Shown here: piece by piece, positions 58,489 to 64,000 of the stretch
Layout of the letters: each line of letters starts with the position of its first letter
Numbering within the stretch: position 1 is the first letter of the stretch
Assembly (NCBI RefSeq): GCF_037095735.1
Contig: NZ_JBAWKD010000008.1
Span: 1 to 64,000, forward strand
Origin: Frigidibacter sp037095735
Lineage (GTDB): Bacteria; Pseudomonadota; Alphaproteobacteria; Rhodobacterales; Rhodobacteraceae
Reading direction: 5' to 3'
Length of the DNA stretch: 64,000 nt
The notes under the pieces: model-generated
The model's database searches: none
Seen by the model: only the letters and a program-made list of their open reading frames with translations
Told to the model about the DNA's origin: nothing
Translations under genes and position numbers: made by a program

Positions 58489-58911
58489 ATGAGAAAAGCG
58501 CTTCGCAATCCGCAGATCGAACATGTCGACGAAGAGGCATTGCTGGACGCGCAGTTCGCGAACCCCGAGCTTCACTCTGCGGAAGATGCCCTGTGGAATG
58601 ACGCGCTGCGCGAAGCGGCGGCCGAGACCGCGCTTGACGCGGACTGGGAAACGGCGCGCGGACCGCGCAAGCCGAACCACGGCTACGACCCGGCGGTGAT
58701 GGTGGTGACCGGCTACGCGCCGGGAACGGATCCGGTGGAAATCACCGTCTTCGCGGCCCAGCCCGACCATTCGGTCGATGTCGACCTGCAGCAATCCGGC
58801 GACGGCGGCTCGACCGAGATCATCATCGACGGTCGCCTGCGGGCGGTGCTGCGCGGGGTGACCCCCTACGAGGTCGACCCCACCGATCTGATGATCGAAT
58901 ACGCCGGCTGA
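58489..58911 (+). CDS. Conserved-looking hypothetical acidic protein
   Basis: 140 residues from ATG 58489; the frame continues upstream without a plausible start. The N-terminal half is acidic and helical (HVDEEALLDAQFANPELHSAE region), the C-terminal half beta-rich (PAVMVVTGYAPGTDPVEITVF, STEIIIDGRLRAVLRGV). No signal peptide or membrane segment. No family recognised. Preceded by a long imperfect hairpin. Confidence 0.65.
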   Translation: MRKALRNPQIEHVDEEALLDAQFANPELHSAEDALWNDALREAAAETALDADWETARGPRKPNHGYDPAVMVVTGYAPGTDPVEITVFAAQPDHSVDVDLQQSGDGGSTEIIIDGRLRAVLRGVTPYEVDPTDLMIEYAG

Positions 58912-58944
58912 CGGATCAGCCGGCGATCGCGCTCGGGCGGGCGG

Positions 58945-59805
58945 TCAGATCGCCGCCTTGCGCATTTCCTCGATATAGATCTCGCGCAGGCGCGTCGCGA
59001 CATGGCCCGGCGTGCCGGTGCCGATGACCGCCGCGTCGATCTTCACGATCGGCATCACGAAGGCCGAGGCCGAGGTGCAGAAGGCCTCGTCCGCCGCATA
59101 GGCCTCGTCCGGGGTGAAGTTCCGCTCGACCACTTCCATCTGCGCCTCGCGGGCGAAGCGCAGGACCGCGGCGCGGGTGATGCCGTGCAGGATGTCGTTC
59201 GACAGCGCGCGGGTGATGATCTGGCCGTTCTTCACGATGTAGGCGTTGTTCGAATAGCCTTCGGTCACGAAGCCGTCCTCGACGAACCAGGCATCCGAGA
59301 CGCCGGCCTTCTTTGCCATCATCTTCGCCATCGACGGGTAGAGCAGCTGCACCGTCTTGATGTCGCGCCGGCCCCAGCGGATGTCCGGCACGGTGATGAC
59401 CTCGATCCCGGTCTTGGCCAGCGGGCTGTCGGCGAAGCCGGGCTTCGCGGTGGTGAACAGCACCAGCGTCGGCTTCACCGGCGGCTCGGGCCACGAGAAG
59501 TCGCGGTCGCCCGGGTTGCCGCGCGTCACCTGCAGATAGACGGTGCCATCGGTGATGCCGTTCTTGGCGATCAGCTGGCGATGGATCTCCAGCAGTTCGT
59601 CCATCGTGCAGGGCGCGTCCATCTCAAGCTCGCGCAGGCTGCGCTCAAGCCGCTTCGCATGGCCGCCGAAATCGACCAGCTTGCCGTCGAGAACGGTCGT
59701 GACCTCGTAGACGCCATCCGCCATCAGGAAGCCGCGGTCGAAGATCGAGACCTTAGCCTCTTCCTCAGGCAGGTACTCGCCGTTCACATAGACGGTGCGG
59801 CTCAT
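58945..59805 (-). CDS. dat: D-amino-acid transaminase
   Basis: PLP fold-type IV enzyme that moves the amino group between D-alanine and 2-oxoglutarate, giving D-glutamate and pyruvate. 286 residues from ATG 59805: AAGGA lies 7 nt before it, against 1 nt for the ATG at 59811. YVNGEYLPEEEAKVSIFDRGF start, catalytic Lys in RRDIKTVQLL, and EGYSNNAYIV for the cofactor phosphate. Last gene of dgcN-dgcA-dat, which offers a route for the D-glutamate it makes. A branched-chain aminotransferase is the main alternative but less likely. Confidence 0.88.
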   Translation of the reverse strand: MSRTVYVNGEYLPEEEAKVSIFDRGFLMADGVYEVTTVLDGKLVDFGGHAKRLERSLRELEMDAPCTMDELLEIHRQLIAKNGITDGTVYLQVTRGNPGDRDFSWPEPPVKPTLVLFTTAKPGFADSPLAKTGIEVITVPDIRWGRRDIKTVQLLYPSMAKMMAKKAGVSDAWFVEDGFVTEGYSNNAYIVKNGQIITRALSNDILHGITRAAVLRFAREAQMEVVERNFTPDEAYAADEAFCTSASAFVMPIVKIDAAVIGTGTPGHVATRLREIYIEEMRKAAI

Positions 59806-59828
59806 GGTCATGTCCTTTCGTGCGGGCG

Positions 59829-60791
59829 TCAGCCCCAGAGTTCGGCGGCGGGGGGATGCACCCCTTCGGCGTCGTAGGTCAGCGGATGGTCGCGGTCTTC
59901 CGCCAGAAGCAGCGGCCCGTCAAGATCGGTGAAGCCCGCGCCCTGTGCGACCAGCACCGCCGGCGCCATCGCAAGGCTCGAGCCGACCATGCAGCCGACC
60001 ATCACCCCGAAGCCCTCGGCCTTCGCCTCGTCGCGCAGGGCCAGCGCCTCGGTCAGCCCGCCGGTCTTGTCGAGCTTGATGTTCACATAGTCGTACTTGC
60101 CCATGATGTCGGGCAGCGAATGACGGTCGTGGCAGCTCTCATCCGCGCAGACCGGCAGCGGCCGCGCGATCTCGGCCAGCATCTCGTCCGCCCCGGCAGG
60201 CAGCGGCTGCTCGACCAGCTTCACGCCCATGCGGATCAGGTGCGGAGCGAGGTCGGCATAGATCTCGGGCGTCCAGCCCTCGTTCGCATCGACGATGATC
60301 GGCGTGTCGGGGGCGCCCGCCCGAACCGCCGCCAGCCGCGCCATGTCGTTCGGCGTGCCGAGCTTGATCTTCAGCAGCGGCCGGTGCGCGTTCTTCGCTG
60401 CCTGCGCGCGCATGTTGTCGGGCTCGTCCAGCGACAGCGTGTAGGCGGTGATCATTGGGCCGGGCTTCGGCAAGCCGGCGATCTGCCAGGCGCGCCGGCC
60501 CGCGGCCTTGGCTTCAAGATCCCAGAGCGCGCAATCGACGGCATTGCGCGCGGCCCCGGCGGGCAGCGCAGCCTGCAACGCCTCGCGGGTGATGTCACCG
60601 GGCAGGCTCTCGATCTGCGCGGCGACGCTGTCGAGGCTTTCGCCGTAGCGGGCATAGGGCACGCATTCGCCCTGCCCCACGTGCCCGCCGCGGCGGATCG
60701 CGACGCGGATCACCTGCGCCTCGGTGCGGCTACCGCGGCTGATGGTGAAGACCTGCGCCAACCGGAAGGTGTCGCGGTGGATCTCGATCAT
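59829..60791 (-). CDS. dgcA: N-acetyl-D-glutamate racemase DgcA (dipeptide-epimerase type)
   Basis: Enolase-superfamily racemase, 320 residues. Catalytic Lys residues are in LLKIKLG and NIKLDKTGG, metal ligands in VDANEGW, VEQPLP and CADESCHD. Long annotated as L-Ala-D/L-Glu epimerase; next to dgcN the better assignment is racemisation of N-acetyl-D-glutamate to the L form in D-glutamate catabolism. It lies 30 nt after dgcN and 23 nt before the preferred dat start. Confidence 0.85.
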   Translation of the reverse strand: MIEIHRDTFRLAQVFTISRGSRTEAQVIRVAIRRGGHVGQGECVPYARYGESLDSVAAQIESLPGDITREALQAALPAGAARNAVDCALWDLEAKAAGRRAWQIAGLPKPGPMITAYTLSLDEPDNMRAQAAKNAHRPLLKIKLGTPNDMARLAAVRAGAPDTPIIVDANEGWTPEIYADLAPHLIRMGVKLVEQPLPAGADEMLAEIARPLPVCADESCHDRHSLPDIMGKYDYVNIKLDKTGGLTEALALRDEAKAEGFGVMVGCMVGSSLAMAPAVLVAQGAGFTDLDGPLLLAEDRDHPLTYDAEGVHPPAAELWG

Positions 60792-60821
60792 GGCAGGCTC
60801 TCCTCTTGTCCGTCCCGGCTC

Positions 60822-61883
60822 TCAGGCGTCGGGCTCGATGCCCGCGGCAGCGGCCGGGGCCTCGCCGTACCAGCCCTCGATCTTCTCGAGCGCATCGACC
60901 AGAACGCCCGCGCCGAAGCGGAACGGGTCGGTGGCGGGCACGCCCATCCGGGCCTCGACCTCGGCAAGATAGGCCTTCGCCTCGGCCTCCGCCATGTGCT
61001 GCGTGTTGATCGACACACCCGTCACCACGCAGGCCGGATTGCCGACGCGGGCCAGCATCAGCGCCGCATCGCGCACCTGCTCGAGGCTCGGCAGCTGGTA
61101 GCCCGGCAGGCCGCGCATATGGGCGCGCGTCGGTTCGTGGCAGATCACCAGCGCATCGGGCTGGCCGCCATGCACCAGCGCCAGCGTCACGCCGGAATAG
61201 CTGACGTGGTAAAGCGAGCCCTGCCCCTCGATCAGGTCCCAGTGGTCGTCCTCGGCATCGGGCGTCAGGTACTCGATCGAGCCCGCCATGAAGTCCGCGA
61301 TCACCGCATCCAGCGGCACCCCGTCGCCAGTGATCAGGATCCCGGTCTGACCGGTGGCGCGGAAATCGGCCTTCATGCCGCGGGCGCGCATCTCCTTTTC
61401 CACGCAAAGCGCCGTGTACATCTTGCCGACCGAGCAATCGGTGCCCACCGCCAGCATCCGCTTGCCGCGGCGCTTCTTGCCGTTGGCGATCGGGTAGTCG
61501 ACCGCCGGCACCCGCACGTCATGCAGCATGCGTCCGTTCGCCTCGGCCGCCGCGACTAGCGCAGGCTCGTCGCGCAGCAGGTTGTGCAGGCCCGAGGCCA
61601 GGTCGTAGCCCAACTCCAGCGCCTCGGTCAGCACCGCGATCCAGGGGTCAGAGATGATGCCGCCCCGGTTCGCCACGCCCACGACCAGCGTCTTCGCACC
61701 CGCCGCCTTCGCCTCGGCCAAAGACATGTCCTTCAGCCCGAGGTCGGCCTTGCAGCCCGCCATCCGGAACTGGCCCACCGCGAATTCGGGCCGCCAGTCC
61801 TTGATCCCCTGCGCGACCTTCGCCGCCAGCGCATCGGGCGCATCGCCAAGGAACAGAAGATAGGGCGTCTCGATCATGGCCAT
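60822..61883 (-). CDS. dgcN: DgcN (DUF1611) D-glutamate N-acetyltransferase
   Basis: 353 residues of the DUF1611 family, with a Rossmann-like N-terminal domain and a P-loop-like AVGTDCSVGKMYTAL near residues 143-157, then EGQGSLYHVSYSG and CHEPTRAHMRGLPGYQLP. In marine proteobacteria and haloarchaea this family with DgcA converts D-glutamate to L-glutamate through acetylated intermediates. ATG 61883 is preceded by GAGAGGA at 7 nt. First gene of the dgcN-dgcA-dat operon, divergent from mcl1. Confidence 0.87.
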   Translation of the reverse strand: MAMIETPYLLFLGDAPDALAAKVAQGIKDWRPEFAVGQFRMAGCKADLGLKDMSLAEAKAAGAKTLVVGVANRGGIISDPWIAVLTEALELGYDLASGLHNLLRDEPALVAAAEANGRMLHDVRVPAVDYPIANGKKRRGKRMLAVGTDCSVGKMYTALCVEKEMRARGMKADFRATGQTGILITGDGVPLDAVIADFMAGSIEYLTPDAEDDHWDLIEGQGSLYHVSYSGVTLALVHGGQPDALVICHEPTRAHMRGLPGYQLPSLEQVRDAALMLARVGNPACVVTGVSINTQHMAEAEAKAYLAEVEARMGVPATDPFRFGAGVLVDALEKIEGWYGEAPAAAAGIEPDA

Positions 61884-62119
61884 GGCGGAATCCTCTCTGT
61901 TGGTTCCGCAACGATACGCGGCACATCAGAAAAGTCTTGGCCGTTTCGCCGCCCTGCAGCAGAATTCCCGCAAGGCCATCGCGCAAAGCCCCGACTTGCC
62001 GGGACAATCGTGCGACGATGGTCGGATGCCGCAACGCAATGTCGCCGCTTGCCAACCGTCGCGCAATTTTATAACTCGGCCGACGACAGATTGGAAACAT
62101 CCTTGCCGACAGGTTTCGA

Positions 62120-63076
62120 ATGAGCTTCCGCATCCAGCCCGCCGCCCCGGCCCGCCCCAACCGCTGCCAGCTTTTCGGCCCCGGCTCGCGCCCGGCGATC
62201 TTCGAGAAGATGGCGACCTCGGCCGCCGATGTCATCAACCTCGACCTCGAGGATTCGGTGGCGCCCGACGACAAGCCGCAGGCCCGCAAGAACATCATCC
62301 AGGCGATCAACGACATCGACTGGGGCATGAAGCACCTCAGCGTGCGGATCAACGGCCTTGATACGCCCTTCTGGTATCGCGACGTGGTCGAGGTGCTGGA
62401 GGAGGCCGGCGACAGGATCGACCAGATCATGATCCCCAAGGTCGGCTGCGCGGCCGATGTCTATGCCGTCGACGCGCTGGTGACCGCGATCGAGCGCGCG
62501 AGGGGCCGCACGAAACCCATCGCGCTCGAAGTGATCATCGAGACCGCGGCCGGCATCGCCCATGTCGAAGAGATCGCCGCCTCGTCGCCGCGCCTTCAGG
62601 CGATGAGCCTTGGCGCCGCCGATTTCGCGGCCTCGATGGGGATGCAGACCACCGGCATCGGCGGGACGCAGGAAAACTACTACATGCACCGCGAAGGCCA
62701 GAAATACTGGGCCGACCCCTGGCATTGGGCGCAGACCGCCATCGTCGCCGCCTGCCGCACTCATGGCGTGCTGCCCGTCGACGGGCCCTTCGGCGATTTC
62801 TCGGATGACGAGGGTTTCCGCGCGCAGGCGCTGCGCTCGGCCACGCTGGGCATGGTCGGCAAATGGGCGATCCACCCCAAGCAGGTCGCGCTCGCGAACG
62901 AAATCTTCACTCCGTCCGAGGCCGCGGTGACCGAAGCGCGCGAGATCCTCGCCGCTATGGAGAAGGCCAAGGCCGAGGGGGCCGGGGCCGCCGTCTACAA
63001 GGGCCGCCTGGTCGATCTTGCCTCGATCCGGCAGGCCGAGGTGATCGTGCGCCAGTCCGAGATGATCGGCGCATAA
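62120..63076 (+). CDS. mcl1: L-malyl-CoA / beta-methylmalyl-CoA lyase
   Basis: Cleaves malyl-CoA to acetyl-CoA and glyoxylate, and beta-methylmalyl-CoA to propionyl-CoA and glyoxylate, in the ethylmalonyl-CoA pathway of acetate assimilation. 318 residues, as in Rhodobacter Mcl1. The start CQLFGPGSRPAIFEKM, and the metal ligands E141 (EVIIETAAG) and D168 (GAADFAASMG) fall at the Rhodobacter numbering. The C-terminal lid is complete. The region 61884-62119 has a TATAAC at 62070-62075 in an AT-rich patch that may be its -10. A strong terminator follows. Confidence 0.95.
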   Translation: MSFRIQPAAPARPNRCQLFGPGSRPAIFEKMATSAADVINLDLEDSVAPDDKPQARKNIIQAINDIDWGMKHLSVRINGLDTPFWYRDVVEVLEEAGDRIDQIMIPKVGCAADVYAVDALVTAIERARGRTKPIALEVIIETAAGIAHVEEIAASSPRLQAMSLGAADFAASMGMQTTGIGGTQENYYMHREGQKYWADPWHWAQTAIVAACRTHGVLPVDGPFGDFSDDEGFRAQALRSATLGMVGKWAIHPKQVALANEIFTPSEAAVTEAREILAAMEKAKAEGAGAAVYKGRLVDLASIRQAEVIVRQSEMIGA

Positions 63077-63117
63077 GGGCTACCGCCCGCGCAGCCGGGG
63101 AGGGTTTGCGCGGGTTC

Positions 63118-63154
63118 GGGCGGCGCCGGAGGAGAGGCCGGTGCCGCCCTTTTT
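63118..63154 (+). terminator. Rho-independent terminator after mcl1
   Basis: GGGCGGCGCCGG (63118-63129) pairs with CCGGTGCCGCCC (63138-63149), followed by TTTTT. Its T-run overlaps the stop codon of the converging GyrI-like gene. Confidence 0.85.
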
Positions 63155-63620
63155 ACGCAAGCGGCAGGTGGATCTCGGTGCGCAGCGCAGCCTCTGGCCG
63201 CGTGCCCGGCGCGTCGAGATAGATCTCGAACGGCATCGGCCCCGCCATCCGCTCGCCCGATGCCGGCAACCACCGGTCCATCAGGAAGCGATAAGCCTCG
63301 GGCAGCCCGTCATAGGGGCCGGTCAGCAGCAGCACCGCGCGGCGCCCGGCGGGATAGCGGATCTCGTCCAGCGGCGGCGCGATCCCTGCCACCTCGGTCA
63401 CGATGAAACAGGCATGTGCCCGCAGGGCCTCGGGTGCGGTCCGCCGCGGATTGTCATGGCCGATCGAGGCCGCCCCCTGCACCCGCGGCCAGAGCCTGCG
63501 GTCACCCACCAGCCTTGACAACCGCTCATAGGCCGCGCCGAGCCCGGAATAGGGCCCGATGTTCAGCAGTCCGGCCAGCCGCAGCGCCGGGCAGGACCGG
63601 ATCTCGACAGGATAGGTCAT
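63153..63620 (-). CDS. GyrI-like small-molecule-binding protein
   Basis: 155 residues of the GyrI/SOUL-type effector-binding fold: an N-terminal YPVEIRSCPALRLAGLLNIGPY strand pair and a second repeat beginning AVLLLTGPYDGLPEAYRFL, the tandem pattern of the family. There is no AraC or MerR DNA-binding domain, so it is a free-standing binding domain; related proteins shield DNA gyrase or bind drugs. ATG 63620 has GGGGGAGTG directly upstream. Convergent with mcl1. Confidence 0.8.
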   Translation of the reverse strand: MTYPVEIRSCPALRLAGLLNIGPYSGLGAAYERLSRLVGDRRLWPRVQGAASIGHDNPRRTAPEALRAHACFIVTEVAGIAPPLDEIRYPAGRRAVLLLTGPYDGLPEAYRFLMDRWLPASGERMAGPMPFEIYLDAPGTRPEAALRTEIHLPLA

Positions 63621-63682
63621 CACTCCCCCGCGATCTCGCACCTGCCCAGCCTAGCCCGGACGCCTGCGCGCGTCCCGCCAGA

Positions 63683-63711
63683 TTGCATTCCGCCCCCTTG
63701 CGCGCCATATA
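63683..63711 (+). promoter_or_regulatory. Candidate accA promoter
   Basis: TTGCAT (63683-63688), 17-nt spacer, CATATA (63706-63711; TATAGG overlaps at 63708), about 25 nt before the accA start. Confidence 0.45.
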
Positions 63712-63736
63712 GGCCCGGTCCCTTACGGAGAGTCCG

Positions 63737-64000
63737 ATGAACTATCTCGAGTTCGAAAAGCCGCTGGCAGAGATCGAAGGCAAAGCCGAAGAACTTCGCG
63801 CGCTGGCCCGCAAGAACGAAGAGATGGACGTCGAGAAGGAAGCCGCCGCGCTGGACCGCAAGGCCGAGCAGCTTTTGAAGGACATCTACAAGGACCTGAA
63901 CGCCTGGCGGAAATGCCAGGTCGCGCGCCACCCCGACCGTCCGCATTGCAAGGACTACATCGAGCGGCTGTTCACCGAATACACCCCCCTCGCCGGCGAC
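63737..64000 (+). CDS. accA: Acetyl-CoA carboxylase carboxyltransferase subunit alpha (5' part)
   Basis: First 88 codons; the gene runs off the window. NYLEFEKPLAEIEGKAEELRAL, KAEQLLKDIYKDLNAWRKCQVARHPDRPHCKDYI match the AccA N-terminus, which is usually about 318 residues. It transfers the carboxyl group from biotin to acetyl-CoA for fatty-acid synthesis, paired with AccD. GGAG lies before ATG 63737. Confidence 0.92.
   Translation, partial: MNYLEFEKPLAEIEGKAEELRALARKNEEMDVEKEAAALDRKAEQLLKDIYKDLNAWRKCQVARHPDRPHCKDYIERLFTEYTPLAGD

Noticed and set aside
1..64000. CRISPR array, tRNA or rRNA genes, insertion sequences, prophage
   Set aside because: No regularly spaced repeats, cloverleaf-like genes, transposase or phage proteins were seen.

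Overview
The window is high-GC chromosomal DNA from an alphaproteobacterium, almost certainly a member of the Rhodobacteraceae (Rhodobacter/Rhodovulum/Paracoccus group). The reasons are an FnrL-type regulator divergent from hemN, a MipZ-type ParA ATPase, a malyl-CoA lyase with the Rhodobacter Mcl1 active-site numbering, a Rieske-type betaine demethylase pair, AcvB, and dispersed intergenic repeats of the CCAAATAYYCCGGGG kind. It is a draft assembly: single N characters at 2137 and 27086 join contigs, and the first join duplicates 134 bp of leuA. No rRNA, tRNA, CRISPR array, insertion sequence or prophage was seen.

Layout. 1-2.3 kb: leuA behind a leucine-run leader peptide with two mutually exclusive hairpins (attenuation). 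2.6-9.5 kb: an acyltransferase-3 membrane protein, then the cell-shape operon mreBCD-mrdA-rodA. 9.5-10.2 kb: a gene-poor stretch with a possible decayed reading frame. 10.3-16.0 kb: hydroxypyruvate reductase, betaine demethylase reductase and oxygenase, thiolase and a HAD phosphatase. 16.0-18.2 kb: fnrL and hemN divergent around one FNR box. 18.3-23.1 kb: gpmI, an EnvC-like factor, ctpA and rppH. 23.3-27.0 kb: sdhCDA-lipoprotein-sdhB. 27.1-31.9 kb: acvB, small or unknown proteins, and a compact PepSY / cytochrome b561 / membrane-anchored LuxR-type regulator operon.

32.1-39.7 kb is a translation block: efp divergent from its modifier epmA, then ffh, acetyltransferase, chorismate mutase, rpsP, bluB, rimM, trmD, rplS and rpmE. 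39.8-42.1 kb: a zinc-efflux CDF gene with its SmtB-type repressor and a palindromic operator, then mipZ. 42.3-46.7 kb: the sulfate ABC importer operon with a small unknown protein, behind an Fe-S-type Rrf2 regulator and a 25-bp palindrome. 46.8-52.7 kb: an Lrp regulator, pheS-cupin-pheT and an alanine/glycine:sodium symporter. 52.8-55.6 kb: a MarR/MFS pair, rplT-rpmI and a small membrane protein. 55.6-58.9 kb: pyk, an N-formylglutamate amidohydrolase family protein, a DUF1244 protein and an unknown protein. 58.9-61.9 kb: dgcN-dgcA-dat, a coherent D-glutamate/D-alanine to L-glutamate unit. 62.1-64 kb: mcl1, a GyrI-like protein and the 5' part of accA.

The more unusual items are the near-leaderless leucine attenuator, the PepSY/cytochrome b/LuxR operon with an upstream palindrome, genes inserted in conserved operons (lipoprotein in sdh, cupin in pheST, bluB in the rpsP-rimM block), the 83-aa protein and palindrome of the sulfate operon, and the intergenic repeat families. 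Everything here is read by eye from the sequence; start codons were chosen from family length and ribosome-binding sites.
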